A program made the position numbers and the translations under genes. Under the pieces are notes generated by a model. It ran no database searches. It was given only the letters and a program-made list of their open reading frames with translations, and was not told the origin of the DNA. This document shows, one piece after another, positions 17,635-27,589 of a DNA stretch of 64,000 nucleotides (position 1 is its first letter; each line of letters starts with the position of its first letter). This DNA is from Oscillospiraceae bacterium (GTDB lineage: Bacteria > Bacillota > Clostridia > Oscillospirales > Oscillospiraceae), in NCBI GenBank assembly GCA_009787625.1, contig WQSX01000001.1, positions 226,907 through 290,906 on the forward strand. Direction: 5' to 3'.

Positions 17635-18989
17635 TCGTCCTCACCTCGCCAAAGTGCTGTTGTGAGATCGCGCTCAACACCTTCTGTGCTGGACGACTTA
17701 AATAATACACGCACAGTTTGCAACATTAATTTAGTGTCCTGTAAAATTGAGAAAGTTTCAATGTACATGATATCCAAAAACAGTTTTTCTTCAGGAGCGG
17801 TATTATATCGACCGTGAATTTGAGCAAATCCGGTAATGCCCGCTTTGACCTTGGTTCTAAAAGAAAAGTTAGGGTAGATTTCCTCGTACTGTCGAGCAAT
17901 TTCAGGTCTCTCAGGCCGGGGCCCGACTACGGACATAGAGCCTTTTAACACATTAAAAAGTTGAGGAAGTTCATCAATTCTTGTACGCCTGATAAAGTGA
18001 CCAATGGGTGTGATTCTGTTATCGTCGGCTGTAGTCAAGCGAGCTACACCATCGCCTTCAGAATCAGGGCGCATACTGCGAAATTTGTAGAGGGTAAACC
18101 GCCTACCGCCGCGTGTTATTCTGGTTTGTTTGTAGATTGCAGGGTGGTTATCCGAAAAGCGCACAATAAACCAAACAGCTATCATAAGCCAACTTGTCAA
18201 AATAATTCCAACCAGTGAAACAAAAATATCCATCAGCCGCTTTATAAACAATGTTCCGATGTCAGGGACAGGGGTTTTGAGAGAAAAAACAGGGGTGTTG
18301 GAGAGCCAAAAAGTGCCGGCAGTATTGATGAGTATTTTTGAAAAAGTGGGCTGGACATAGGTGTGTTTATTATGAAGATAACAATACTCTAAGAGCATGT
18401 CCTGCTTCCCTTCGTCAACATCGAGAAAAAATACAGACTCAGCAGAATCGAGTTTTTCAAACAGCGCCGAAGTTTCAGTATCTTGAGAGACTATATGGCT
18501 CACACGAAACTTAATGCGCTGCATGGTGACAATGGAGCAAAACTCGTCGAGTTTGTCCTTTTTGCCATATACGATAACCGCTTTGAGCGCAGGGTTCTGC
18601 CGATAGTAGAGCTTATTGATAAGAAATGCCAGAGGGAGAATAAGGACGACCTGAGCGACGAAAATAATTGAAAAGCCATATAGTGAGAGCATCCTATCTT
18701 CAAGCAAGCTAAGTATAAGATACAGAAAAGCATTTGCAACCAACAGGCATAAAATCCAGGAGAGAAATATTTCAGAAAGAGCAGCATTGCCAAATAGAAA
18801 ACCATTATAGACCCTGCTTACAATGTACAGGCTTGCAGTATAGAGCAACAAAACAATAACATTACCCCAAAAATAGAAGAGAGTTTCTGCATAGAAAAGT
18901 CTCTGTCCAATGGAGAACAATGCCAAAATCACTGCTATGAGCAGTATTTTAGTTAAAAAGATTAAAAAACCACCGAATGCATTTTTCAT
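17631..18989 (-). CDS. Polyprenyl glycosylphosphotransferase (WbaP/CpsE-like initiating enzyme)
   Basis: 452 residues: four or five N-terminal transmembrane helices (about 10-130), a CoA-binding-like middle domain, a further membrane helix near 250, and the bacterial sugar transferase domain (PF02397) with YKFRSMRPDSEGDG, RRTRIDELPQLFNVLKG and SVVGPRPERPE. It transfers a sugar-1-phosphate to undecaprenyl phosphate and so starts the repeat unit. As the first gene of the polysaccharide block it fits that role. Its leader is AAAGGAATGATCAT with a slightly longer gap before ATG. Confidence 0.92.
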   Translation of the reverse strand: MKNAFGGFLIFLTKILLIAVILALFSIGQRLFYAETLFYFWGNVIVLLLYTASLYIVSRVYNGFLFGNAALSEIFLSWILCLLVANAFLYLILSLLEDRMLSLYGFSIIFVAQVVLILPLAFLINKLYYRQNPALKAVIVYGKKDKLDEFCSIVTMQRIKFRVSHIVSQDTETSALFEKLDSAESVFFLDVDEGKQDMLLEYCYLHNKHTYVQPTFSKILINTAGTFWLSNTPVFSLKTPVPDIGTLFIKRLMDIFVSLVGIILTSWLMIAVWFIVRFSDNHPAIYKQTRITRGGRRFTLYKFRSMRPDSEGDGVARLTTADDNRITPIGHFIRRTRIDELPQLFNVLKGSMSVVGPRPERPEIARQYEEIYPNFSFRTKVKAGITGFAQIHGRYNTAPEEKLFLDIMYIETFSILQDTKLMLQTVRVLFKSSSTEGVERDLTTALWRGEDE

Positions 18990-19048
18990 AATGTTATGAT
19001 CATTCCTTTACGCGATGCCATAAACTTCAAGATAACCATAAGAGGTAA

Positions 19049-19807
19049 TTATTCTTCTTGCTGACGAAGTTGCCGCTCCATCTCATTGTCTATATCTTCG
19101 AGTAGCCTATCCCATGCCTCAGGATTATTAACAAAATATCTGGGGCAATCTGTCACAATGCCCGGAATATCGGCGTGGCGTATGACATCATCTGATGTGA
19201 GTCCAAATTTGATATTCAGCCATGCTGTGAGCCTAACCAAAGTGACATATGATTCGTGTGTAAACCTGCCTGTAGCATCAGGATGAGTGACCTCAATGGA
19301 AATGGTATCATAATTTCTTATGTTTGATGCAAAGGCAAGCTCATCAATGGGGACACACTGCAGGACAGCACCGTCAAGGCAAATAATAAAGTGTGCGCTG
19401 GCAAATCGATATTGCCGATGTTGAAGATTGTTAAAATAATTTCTGTTTTGCAGGGCTGTTGTACCCGGATTACCGATGTTGTGAATAACTATGCCGTTGA
19501 CTTGTTCAATATATTCGCCGGGTCTGGAGAATGGATTTATGTCAAGAAAATACTGCTCGACCCAATTGAGTTCCATCAGTTCGTGCTGAACAGGGGAGAC
19601 AGGGATGTAAACGTCCGGAGTTGGAGCGTAATCGCTTGCGGAGTTTCTTGCCTCAATGACAAATGCACCTATGATGACACTGAGTGCTATAAAGCCTAAA
19701 AATCCGGCGAGCCAAAGCGGAACTCGGGGTGACTGTGGTACTAAGTCCGGGTCATTTTCAGAGTTTTCGTCAGGCTCATTATTTTTCTTGCCGTTAAAAC
19801 TAATCAT
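19049..19807 (-). CDS. Membrane-anchored N-acetylmuramoyl-L-alanine amidase
   Basis: 252 residues. A short cytoplasmic tail is followed by one transmembrane helix (about 31-50) and an Amidase_2/PGRP domain (PF01510): VIHNIG holds the first zinc His, RFASAHFIICLDG the core strand, and RHADIPGIVTDCPRYF the second His and the Cys ligand. It should cleave the peptide from muramic acid in peptidoglycan outside the membrane. Its ATG directly follows the pgsA stop codon (TAAATG). Confidence 0.87.
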   Translation of the reverse strand: MISFNGKKNNEPDENSENDPDLVPQSPRVPLWLAGFLGFIALSVIIGAFVIEARNSASDYAPTPDVYIPVSPVQHELMELNWVEQYFLDINPFSRPGEYIEQVNGIVIHNIGNPGTTALQNRNYFNNLQHRQYRFASAHFIICLDGAVLQCVPIDELAFASNIRNYDTISIEVTHPDATGRFTHESYVTLVRLTAWLNIKFGLTSDDVIRHADIPGIVTDCPRYFVNNPEAWDRLLEDIDNEMERQLRQQEE

Positions 19808-20335
19808 TTATTTCATATCCAGTTTCATAACATCTTTATTTTTATAGAAATATTCGACACCTGAAAAAACAGTAGTCGCTCCGATTAAAGCCCAACATAC
19901 AAAGAGCATCCATGTTGTGAGCGGCAAAAACATGGCAATCAGGCAGATCATGGTGACGACTGTTTTGATTTTGCCTGACATTGATGCATCAATAACCCTA
20001 CCTTTTGCAACAGCGACAAGACGTATTCCCGTGACAAAAAATTCACGCATAATTACAATAAGTACGAGCCATGCAGGCATAAGCCCCGCTTCAACAAACC
20101 AAATCATAGCGGCAAAGGTCAAAATCTTATCGGCAAGCGGATCCATAAACTTGCCAAAATCAGTTATTTGGTTGCGCCTGCGAGCAATAAACCCATCTAA
20201 ACCATCGGTTATGGAGGCAATTATAAAAATTCCCAGTGCAAAGTAATTATTGTAAGGAAAGTCAAGATAGAGTAAAATAAGGAAAACCGGAATTAGCAAA
20301 ACCCTGAGCATTGTGAGCTTATTTGCAGTATTCAT
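19808..20335 (-). CDS. pgsA: CDP-diacylglycerol--glycerol-3-phosphate 3-phosphatidyltransferase
   Basis: 175 residues with about four membrane helices. The CDP-alcohol phosphotransferase signature D-G-x2-A-R-x8-G-x3-D-x3-D is seen as DGLDGFIARRR followed by GKFMDPLADK (residues 47-72). It makes phosphatidylglycerol phosphate. The ATG at 20335 follows GAAAGGAATGGTCATTATT; a frame reaching 20356 contains that leader. Gene order recA-recX-rimO-pgsA is common in Firmicutes. Confidence 0.93.
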   Translation of the reverse strand: MNTANKLTMLRVLLIPVFLILLYLDFPYNNYFALGIFIIASITDGLDGFIARRRNQITDFGKFMDPLADKILTFAAMIWFVEAGLMPAWLVLIVIMREFFVTGIRLVAVAKGRVIDASMSGKIKTVVTMICLIAMFLPLTTWMLFVCWALIGATTVFSGVEYFYKNKDVMKLDMK

Positions 20336-20383
20336 AATAATGACCATTCCTTTCAAAAATGTTAAGCGAAAAAGACTCCTCGT

Positions 20384-21703
20384 TTACGACATTTCGGCTA
20401 TCAATTCTCCATTTTCCATTCCCGCAATCCGAACATCTATAAACGCATTAATCGGAATATTTGACCCTATAACTGCGATATAACCGTCAACGTCGGGAGT
20501 TTCAGCAAAACTGCGTGCCATCACAACATTATCATCATTAAAACCCTCTGTCAGCACAGTCAAAGTTTCACCGATTCTGCTTTTACTGAAGTTTTTCATA
20601 ATTTCTGAACCGAGCTGATAAATGAGTTCTGAGCGTTCATTTGCAATATTTTCGTCAGGTCGCTCCATTTGTGCCGCAGGAGTTCCATCTTCAGGAGAGT
20701 AAGGGAAAACTCCGATTCGTTCGATTTTTGTCTCTTTTAAGAAATCATAGAGTTCATTGAATTCCTTATCACCTTCACCCGGAAGTCCGGTGATAACACT
20801 TGTCCTGAGAACGAGATTATCTAAGCGTTTCCTGAGTTTTTTGATAAGTTCTCTATAGCTGTCACCGGTGCCGCGCCTATTCATTGCGCTTATAACGGCA
20901 TCACTGATATGCTGAAATGGAATATCAAGATACTTTACTATTTTATCATTTTTTGCGATTTCGTCAATAAGTTCATCATCAATATCATCCGGATATAAAT
21001 AATGAAGGCGAATCCATCTGAGATTTTCTATAGTTCCAAGCTCTCTTAAAAGTGCTGTGAGCCTAAGTTCGCCATACAGATCAAGCCCATACATGGTGGT
21101 ATCTTGCGCCACTATAATCAATTCTTGAACTCCGCCGGATACAAGCTTTCTAGCCTCATCGAGAATATTCTCCATCTTGCGACTGCGATAACGACCTCGG
21201 ATTTGGGGAATACAGCAGTAAGAACATAAGTTATTGCATCCCTCTGCGATTTTCAGATAAGCCCAGACAGGTGAAGATGAAAGAATACGCCCAGTTTCGC
21301 TGACAGGCGCACTTATATCACCAAAATAGGATAGTCCGCCCCCTTGCTTAAACAAAGTTTCAACAACTGAAACAATATCATCAAAACTGCCGGTGCCTAC
21401 AGCGGCATCAATCTCCGGCATCTTGCTCAAAATATCATCTTTACAACGCTCGGGAAAACAGCCCGCAACAATGAGTTTGCTAAAGTCGCCATTTTTCTTA
21501 AGCTCGGCAAGTTCTAAGATAGTGTCAATAGCTTCAGATTTGGCAGAATTTACAAACCCGCAAGTATTGAGCACCACTGCATCAACACCCTGAGTATCAC
21601 CACAAACTGCATAACCCGCTTCGCGCAGTAAAAACATCATCTGCTCAGTATTAACACGATTTTTTGCACATCCAAGCGAAATAAAACCAATTAATTTATT
21701 CAT
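20384..21703 (-). CDS. rimO: Ribosomal protein S12 methylthiotransferase
   Basis: 439 residues. N-terminal MTTase domain with GFISLGCAKNRVNTE and two further conserved Cys (LNTCGFVNSA, AGCFPERC), radical SAM motif CNNLCSYCCIP giving CxxxCxxC, and a C-terminal TRAM domain. It inserts a methylthio group on Asp of ribosomal protein S12 using two iron-sulfur clusters. ATG at 21703 has GAGGGTAG upstream; a longer in-frame extension lacks a site. Confidence 0.93.
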   Translation of the reverse strand: MNKLIGFISLGCAKNRVNTEQMMFLLREAGYAVCGDTQGVDAVVLNTCGFVNSAKSEAIDTILELAELKKNGDFSKLIVAGCFPERCKDDILSKMPEIDAAVGTGSFDDIVSVVETLFKQGGGLSYFGDISAPVSETGRILSSSPVWAYLKIAEGCNNLCSYCCIPQIRGRYRSRKMENILDEARKLVSGGVQELIIVAQDTTMYGLDLYGELRLTALLRELGTIENLRWIRLHYLYPDDIDDELIDEIAKNDKIVKYLDIPFQHISDAVISAMNRRGTGDSYRELIKKLRKRLDNLVLRTSVITGLPGEGDKEFNELYDFLKETKIERIGVFPYSPEDGTPAAQMERPDENIANERSELIYQLGSEIMKNFSKSRIGETLTVLTEGFNDDNVVMARSFAETPDVDGYIAVIGSNIPINAFIDVRIAGMENGELIAEMS

Positions 21704-21756
21704 AACTACCCTCTGATCACTGTCGTCAACTTGAAAGGAATTCCATGTCTCCACGT

Positions 21757-21841
21757 CATTGCGGCACTGAATAAAGTTCAGTACAGCAATCCCTTATTTA
21801 GTGCGTTATTCAGGGGATTCCGGGTCAAGCCCGGAATGACC
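21757..21841 (+). repeat. Intergenic palindromic repeat region
   Basis: The gap between recX and rimO carries the palindrome TTCCGGGTCAAGCCCGGAA (21818-21836), a sequence type found as an intergenic repeat in many unrelated bacterial genomes, and ahead of it CGTCATTGCGGCACTGAATAA, often seen in the same company. There is no T-run, so I do not call it a terminator. Confidence 0.6.
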
Positions 21842-21847
21842 ATGACT

Positions 21848-22309
21848 TTAGTGCTCTTTTGATTCCAAATACTTAGTTACCGCTAACTTTGCATCTTCAT
21901 AACTAAAACCTCGCCTTATCAGCGCATCTCGTGCCTTGCGAATGTCATTTTCATCGAAGCTACCCCTGAGTTTCTTGCTCAGAAACGCCACAGCGGCGTC
22001 TGAGGCACCGTCATTGTCGATAGCAGTGAGTACAGAGTCCCACAAGTCACGAGGAATCCCACGTTTGTAGAGCTCATCTCTGACACGAGCAAGACCATAA
22101 CCCTTGTAGCTGTAGTGCTCCACAATTTGCAGTGCATAGGTCTCGTCATTAATATATCCGAGCGAGACAAGCCATGCGACAGTCTCTTCGGAGTTCTCCT
22201 GTGACTCACCTTTATTTACGAGGCGGTCATACATCTCTTTTTCAGAAAAACTCCGATTTCCCAGAATCTTTAGAGCACGTTTTTTTGTGCTTTCGAGATT
22301 ATCTATCAT
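21848..22309 (-). CDS. recX: RecA regulator RecX
   Basis: 153 residues built of three-helix RecX repeats: RALKILGNRSFSEKEMYDRL, VAWLVSLGYINDETYAL and KALIRRGFSYEDAKLAV-like blocks. RecX binds the RecA filament and limits its activity. The ATG shares a base with the recA stop codon, so expression is coupled to recA. Length is typical for short clostridial RecX. Confidence 0.9.
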   Translation of the reverse strand: MIDNLESTKKRALKILGNRSFSEKEMYDRLVNKGESQENSEETVAWLVSLGYINDETYALQIVEHYSYKGYGLARVRDELYKRGIPRDLWDSVLTAIDNDGASDAAVAFLSKKLRGSFDENDIRKARDALIRRGFSYEDAKLAVTKYLESKEH

Positions 22310-23403
22310 TATCCGTCAAAATCTTCTGCGTCGATGTCAATTGCACGACCTGCCGCTTTTGCGGCCGCTTTTTCCTGCGGAGACATGAGCTTCATTGTAT
22401 CACGGCGAATTTTAGCTTCAAGGTCGTCAGCGACATCTTGATGTTCTTTCAAAAATTCCTTTACGTTGTCACGTCCTTGCAGACGAGTCTCGCCAACGGT
22501 GTACCAAGCACCGCCTTTTTCAATAAGCTCTAGTTTTACACCGAGGTCAACAAGCTCACCAACCTTAGAGATACCCTCACCAAACATTATGTCAAACTCA
22601 CCCTCACGAAACGGCGGAGCGACCTTGTTTTTGACAATCTTAGCACGTGTGCGGTTTCCAATATGTTCGGCACCGTTTTTTATGAACTCACTGCGGCGCA
22701 CATCTATACGTACACTGGAAAAATATTTCAGAGCACGTCCGCCCGGAGTAGTTTCAGGATTGCCGTATGTGACACCAATTTTTTCGCGGAGCTGATTTAT
22801 AAAGATTACAACGCAGTTTGTCTTTGAAATTGACCCTGCGAGTTTGCGAAGAGCCTGTGACATGAGCCTTGCCACCACGCCAACACTGGCATCGCCAATA
22901 TCGCCCTCGACTTCACTGCGTGGGACAAGTGCGGCAACAGAGTCAACAACAACAACATCCACAGCTCCTGAGCGCACCAAAACCTCAGTGATAGCAAGCG
23001 CATCATCGCCCATATCGGGTTGAGAAATGAGCAGGTTATCAATATCTACACCCAAGGCACGGGCATAGGCAGGCTCTAAAGCATGTTCGGCATCAACGAA
23101 TGCGGCTTCACCACCCGCTTTTTGAGCTTCGGCGATAATGTGCAGTGCAAGAGTGGTTTTTCCTGACGACTCAGGCCCGTAAATTTCGATAATTCTGCCA
23201 CGCGGAACTCCACCGATACCCAGCGCAAAATCCAGAGAAATTGAACCTGTAGAAATAGATTCAACATTTACGGCCTGCCTGTCGCCAAGCCGCATAACAG
23301 ACCCCTTACCGTAATCTTTCTCAATTTGTGTAAGCGCAGTTTCAAGCGCTTTTTTCTTATCTCCTGCTTGAGATGCAGGAACATACTTTTTCTTCTCTGC
23401 CAT
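22309..23403 (-). CDS. recA: Recombinase RecA
   Basis: 364 residues. Walker A GPESSGKT at 76-83, the signature [19 protein letters not shown] and the L1/L2 region with [14 protein letters not shown] and [12 protein letters not shown] are all present; the acidic tail ends DAEDFDG. It catalyses strand exchange and LexA cleavage. The ATG at 23403 follows AAAGGAAATGGTCATTACA. I looked for a Gram-positive LexA box in the 85 bases upstream and did not see a convincing one. Confidence 0.97.
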   Translation of the reverse strand: MAEKKKYVPASQAGDKKKALETALTQIEKDYGKGSVMRLGDRQAVNVESISTGSISLDFALGIGGVPRGRIIEIYGPESSGKTTLALHIIAEAQKAGGEAAFVDAEHALEPAYARALGVDIDNLLISQPDMGDDALAITEVLVRSGAVDVVVVDSVAALVPRSEVEGDIGDASVGVVARLMSQALRKLAGSISKTNCVVIFINQLREKIGVTYGNPETTPGGRALKYFSSVRIDVRRSEFIKNGAEHIGNRTRAKIVKNKVAPPFREGEFDIMFGEGISKVGELVDLGVKLELIEKGGAWYTVGETRLQGRDNVKEFLKEHQDVADDLEAKIRRDTMKLMSPQEKAAAKAAGRAIDIDAEDFDG

Positions 23404-23488
23404 TGTAATGACCATTTCCTTTCAAAATTTTCAGGCACAAAATTAGTCATGTAAGTAATGTTCATTTTGCGCATTATATTACTGTGGT

Positions 23489-24346
23489 TTAAAGCATTCC
23501 TGTTATGACGCGTTCGATACCGAGCGTATCTTTATACACACGCAAATCTTTCAGACCTGCGGATTTCATTATATGTTGCACATCTTTCGACTGATCTATT
23601 CCGCATTCAAAAGCCAAGTGACCACCGGGCTTTAGTAAAACAAGCCAATTTTCGCAAACAGCACGATAATATTTTAGTCCGTCTTTACCACCATCGAGAG
23701 CTATAATAGGCTCATAGTCCTTCACCGAGGAACCTAAAGTGGCTATCACATCTGTGGGAATGTAAGGAGGATTACATGCTATAACATCAAAATTGCCGAG
23801 TAAACTCTGCGGAGAACCTAAAGCGTCTGCCTCAACAACTGTGATATTTCTGCTGAGTCCTGTCGAAAGCATGTTTTCGCGAGAAATAGCAAGCGCATCT
23901 TCGGAAATATCTGCCATAACAACACGTGTAGATCTGACATTTGCGGCTACAGCAAGGCCGATAGCACCGCTGCCACAACATAAATCGAGCAATCTCGTCT
24001 GCCACATCTTGCGAGATAGCAGACCGATGACCTCTTTAGCTAAGACCTCTGTATCTGTGCGAGGGATAAGCACATTTTCATTTACAGTCAAGTTGATACC
24101 ATAAAATTCCCATTCGCCAAGGACGTAGGCGAGTGGCTCTCCGTCAACTCTGCGTTTTGTATAATGCTCAATTTTTTGTTTTACATCATTATCGGTCGCA
24201 TAAATCTTGCTGAGTGCCAGCATTTCTGCACGTGACCGCCCTGCGGCAGAAGAGACAATGAGTTTAGCCTCAAACTCTGAAGATTCGATGCCGGCGGCTT
24301 TAAGTGTTTTTCTGGTTTTTAAATAAATGTCATTATATGTTTCCAC
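23489..24346 (-). CDS. prmC: Peptide chain release factor N5-glutamine methyltransferase
   Basis: 285 residues. An N-terminal helical domain is followed by a class I methyltransferase fold with LDLCCGSGAIGLAVA and the catalytic NPPY motif (ACNPPYIP), which binds the Gln of the release-factor GGQ loop. I place the start at GTG 24346, eight bases after AGGAG, instead of the ATG at 24379 inside the upstream gene. Adjacent DUF1385 is its usual clostridial neighbour. Confidence 0.92.
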   Translation of the reverse strand: METYNDIYLKTRKTLKAAGIESSEFEAKLIVSSAAGRSRAEMLALSKIYATDNDVKQKIEHYTKRRVDGEPLAYVLGEWEFYGINLTVNENVLIPRTDTEVLAKEVIGLLSRKMWQTRLLDLCCGSGAIGLAVAANVRSTRVVMADISEDALAISRENMLSTGLSRNITVVEADALGSPQSLLGNFDVIACNPPYIPTDVIATLGSSVKDYEPIIALDGGKDGLKYYRAVCENWLVLLKPGGHLAFECGIDQSKDVQHIMKSAGLKDLRVYKDTLGIERVITGML

Positions 24347-24356
24347 TGTACACTCC

Positions 24357-25319
24357 TCACCATTCTGCCTGAGATTCATCTTCAGGTATTACATGCTCAA
24401 TGGCTTTAATGGCGACTTCAATCATGTCGTCGTCCGGCTCGCGGGTTGTAAAATTCTGAAGAGCTTTTCCGGGAGCGGAAATAATTCGAGTAAGGAAATT
24501 ATCATATCGTCCCGCAAGTTGAATGATTTCGTAACTGATGGAAACGACAACAGGTAGGAGTGCAATCCTGAGTGCAAATCTCAAAAGTAAGGAATCCCAC
24601 GTGGTGAAAGAAAAAACTAAGATACTGACAAGCATAACGATGAAGAGAAAACTTGTTCCGCATCTTGGGTGGAGAGGAGACTGACTCCTTACATTTTCGA
24701 CGGTGAGAGGCAGGCGTTTCTCGTAACAATAGATTGCCTTGTGCTCTGCTCCGTGATACGCCCAGACACGCCTTATCTGAGTCATCCTTGAAGTGAGTGC
24801 CAAATAAGTAAGGAATATTGTTATGCGGAGAACCCCTTCAATAAGGTTTCTAAGTATGGGGTGCTCAATAAAGTTGGTTACAAAGCCGGCAAGGAAAGTG
24901 GGGAGCAACATGAACAGCGCAACCGAGAGTGCAACACCCAAGACTGCTGCAATTGCAACTATTGCCTTTTCGCCTTTCTCAGTGCCGAGCTTGCGCTCAA
25001 TCCACATGTCGAGCTTAGATGGGTTCTCCTGTTCTTCCTCAGGGAGGTAGTCTGCTGAGAACATCATAGCGCGCATTCCAATAGCCATAGAACTGCCGAA
25101 GTTGACTATACCGCGTATGAAAGGAAACCCTAAAATCTTGATCCGATTTTTTATGGGGTTGAGATCTTCAACCTTCTCGACGATTCCGTCCTTACCTCTG
25201 ACAACAACAGCCATTTTCTTAGGGCCGCGCATCATTATGCCCTCAATCAAAGCCTGTCCGCCTATGGTTGTTTTGAAATCCTTGCTTTTCTTTTTACTAG
25301 TTGCTTCGCTATTATTCAT
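24357..25319 (-). CDS. DUF1385 family membrane protein
   Basis: 320 residues matching DUF1385 (PF07136): IGGQALIEGIMMRGPKKMA at the N-terminus, AYHGAEHKAIYCYE and LHPRCGTSFLFIVMLVS in the middle are the family signatures, the His/Glu/Cys of which suggest metal binding. At least four transmembrane helices (about 115-150, 160-185, 220-245). Function is not established; the gene regularly precedes prmC in Clostridia, as here. Confidence 0.9.
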   Translation of the reverse strand: MNNSEATSKKKSKDFKTTIGGQALIEGIMMRGPKKMAVVVRGKDGIVEKVEDLNPIKNRIKILGFPFIRGIVNFGSSMAIGMRAMMFSADYLPEEEQENPSKLDMWIERKLGTEKGEKAIVAIAAVLGVALSVALFMLLPTFLAGFVTNFIEHPILRNLIEGVLRITIFLTYLALTSRMTQIRRVWAYHGAEHKAIYCYEKRLPLTVENVRSQSPLHPRCGTSFLFIVMLVSILVFSFTTWDSLLLRFALRIALLPVVVSISYEIIQLAGRYDNFLTRIISAPGKALQNFTTREPDDDMIEVAIKAIEHVIPEDESQAEW

Positions 25320-25378
25320 ACTATACTCACCTATAAAACACTAATGTATAAATTACTAATAAAGTTGTTTTCTGTATA

Positions 25379-26845
25379 TTATCTTCCGAAATCCTTACCG
25401 TTTGCGACAGATGAATCTCTGGCTACAGGCAAGGAGATGGTAGCAACAAAACCGGTGCCTGTTTCGGCGTTTGAAACCTCAAATCGTCCACCGTGGAGTT
25501 TTATAATCTCTTCGCAGATTGCAAGACCGATACCACTTCCGCGTTCCTTTGAGTTTTTGCCCTTGAAAAACTTCATCTTTATATTTTCAAGCTCATCAGG
25601 GGGAACACCCGGGCCAAAGTCACGGATAGAGATGAGAACCTGCTCCTCAAACAGACCAATGTAGACTTCAATACGTTTTCCGTCACGCCCATGCTTTAGG
25701 GCGTTGTCAAAAATATTGAGAAATACCTGCTTTAGCCTGTCGGGGTCTCCCGGAATAAGCAGAGGGTGCTCTAAGTCATTGTTGAAGTCAAGTTCGAGCT
25801 CACCTCGGTGCAGGATTTCTCTGAAAGTAAAAATTGTTTCCTCAAGTTCTGCCGCAATATCAATACTATCAACGCGAAGAGTAAAGCGCCCATCTTCTAA
25901 TTTTGTGAACTCAAGCAGTTCCTCAACCATTTCTGTGAGCCGTCTAGCTTCGCCTAATATTATCGAAATGCCTCGCTTGGAGTCGTCATCAAGCCTATCG
26001 TTATAGATTAAGGTCTCACCCCATCCGGTAATGGCAGTGAGTGGAGTGCGAAGCTCGTGTGAGATTGAGGATATAAACTCTGTCTGAATCTTTTCGGTTT
26101 GGGCAATTTTGAAAGACATTTCGTTTATAGACTCGACCATATCTCCAATCTCATCAGTATAATCGTTTGAAATCTGTATGCCATAACTACCCTCAGCTAT
26201 ACGCCTTGACATTTTTGTTATTTCACTCACAGGTGTGATGACAAAACGGATAAAGACCATGTTGAGAAGTAAAACCATGGCAAGCACAACAAGACCGACG
26301 ACAACAACACCGAGTATGTTCAGAAGAACTTGACGGTCAACAAGTCTTAAACTGGTGACATAGCGCATAATGCCAATGACTTCACCGTCACCCATAAGCA
26401 TTGGTGCCGAAGTTGCCATAATACGCTCACCTGTTCCTGTGAGCCTGCCTGCCCATGTAGAGATTTGCCCGGTACTTATTGCGTTAATAATGTCAGGTGA
26501 GCCGGGAGATGTGCCGGAGGTGATAGCGGAGGAAGAGAGCATGATGCTGCCATCACTATTTAGAAACTGCATTTCAATGCGATTGGCTTCTCTAAATGTT
26601 TCAGCATAACGTAAAGCACTGTCGTAGTAGTCGTCAAACGACCTGCCGACATAGTTGGCAAAAAAATCGGTTGCAGTCCTCGCCATGGACTCAAGACCTG
26701 TACGAACAGTTGCATGGTAATAACTATGTACAAAAACAGAGAACATGGCTACGACAAAAATAATAGCACAAAGTGCGATAAAAACCGTACCTCTCAGCCA
26801 TCTCCGGCGAAGCCCACGTGTGAAGTTCTCATAAAAAGTGCCCAA
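25379..26845 (-). CDS. Membrane sensor histidine kinase
   Basis: 488 residues: transmembrane helix near 18-40, a PDC-like extracytoplasmic sensor (about 45-175), second helix near 180-205, HAMP, then HisKA with the phospho-accepting His in SSISHELRTPLTA, and HATPase_c boxes NIFDNALKHG, DFGPGVP and GSGIGLAI. It reads as a PhoR/WalK-like kinase. It begins at TTG with GGAG nine bases upstream and is transcribed after the response regulator, with 13 bases between the stop of one and the start of the other. Confidence 0.9.
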   Translation of the reverse strand: MGTFYENFTRGLRRRWLRGTVFIALCAIIFVVAMFSVFVHSYYHATVRTGLESMARTATDFFANYVGRSFDDYYDSALRYAETFREANRIEMQFLNSDGSIMLSSSAITSGTSPGSPDIINAISTGQISTWAGRLTGTGERIMATSAPMLMGDGEVIGIMRYVTSLRLVDRQVLLNILGVVVVGLVVLAMVLLLNMVFIRFVITPVSEITKMSRRIAEGSYGIQISNDYTDEIGDMVESINEMSFKIAQTEKIQTEFISSISHELRTPLTAITGWGETLIYNDRLDDDSKRGISIILGEARRLTEMVEELLEFTKLEDGRFTLRVDSIDIAAELEETIFTFREILHRGELELDFNNDLEHPLLIPGDPDRLKQVFLNIFDNALKHGRDGKRIEVYIGLFEEQVLISIRDFGPGVPPDELENIKMKFFKGKNSKERGSGIGLAICEEIIKLHGGRFEVSNAETGTGFVATISLPVARDSSVANGKDFGR

Positions 26846-26858
26846 ACTTACTTACTCC

Positions 26859-27545
26859 TTACAAACCCCATTTATAGCCGAAACCCCATACAGTGGTAAT
26901 AAATGTAGGGTTTGTAGGGTCATCTTCAATCTTAATGCGAAGTCGCCTGATGTTGACATCTGCGATTTTAAGCTCTCCGAAATAATCGCGTCCCCAGACG
27001 GTGTTTAGAATATCCTCACGTGAAAGTGCTGTGCCGGGGTTATCCATAAACATCTTCATGATTGAATACTCAACCTGTGTGAGTTTTATGCGCTCACCAC
27101 TTTTTTCAAGGGTTCTGTTTTTAGTGTTTAAGCGGAATGGCCCCTGAATGAGTTCACTGGAATCAACAACTTCAACGGTTCCCGTGCGTCTGTATAGTGC
27201 ATCAACGCGGGCGGTGAGTTCAGCGGGAGAAAAAGGCTTGGTGATATAGTCGTCAGCTCCCGTCATAAGACCTGTGACCTTATCCATTTCCTGAGTCCGT
27301 GCAGTTAGCATAATAATGCCGACATTCGGATCGGAAGTGCGAATCTTTCTGCAAACCTCAAACCCATCGGTATCAGGTAGCATAACATCCAAAATAGCAA
27401 CCTTTATATCAGGGTGCTTTCCGAGTTGCTCAAAAGCCTCGGCACCCGTGCCTGCTTCAATGACCTCATAGCCCGCACGGTTGAGGTTAATAACAACAAA
27501 ACTGCGAATACTTGTTTCATCTTCAAGAACCAAAATTTTTCTCAC
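26859..27545 (-). CDS. OmpR-family response regulator
   Basis: 228 residues. Receiver domain with KILVLEDE, phospho-acceptor Asp in AILDVMLPDTDG, TARTQE and the switch Lys in TKPFSPAEL, then an OmpR/PhoB winged helix (LTQVEYSIMKMF, VNIRRLRIKIEDD). Partner of the histidine kinase immediately downstream. It starts at GTG preceded by GAAAGGAATGACATTAC. Confidence 0.93.
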   Translation of the reverse strand: MRKILVLEDETSIRSFVVINLNRAGYEVIEAGTGAEAFEQLGKHPDIKVAILDVMLPDTDGFEVCRKIRTSDPNVGIIMLTARTQEMDKVTGLMTGADDYITKPFSPAELTARVDALYRRTGTVEVVDSSELIQGPFRLNTKNRTLEKSGERIKLTQVEYSIMKMFMDNPGTALSREDILNTVWGRDYFGELKIADVNIRRLRIKIEDDPTNPTFITTVWGFGYKWGL

Positions 27546-27589
27546 GTAATGTCATTCCTTTCGCATATCCTTGTGATTTACAGCGGAAA

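Noticed and set aside
23404..23488. LexA operator upstream of recA
   Set aside because: Only loose GAAC...TTAC resemblance; no CGAAC-N4-GTTCG type box.
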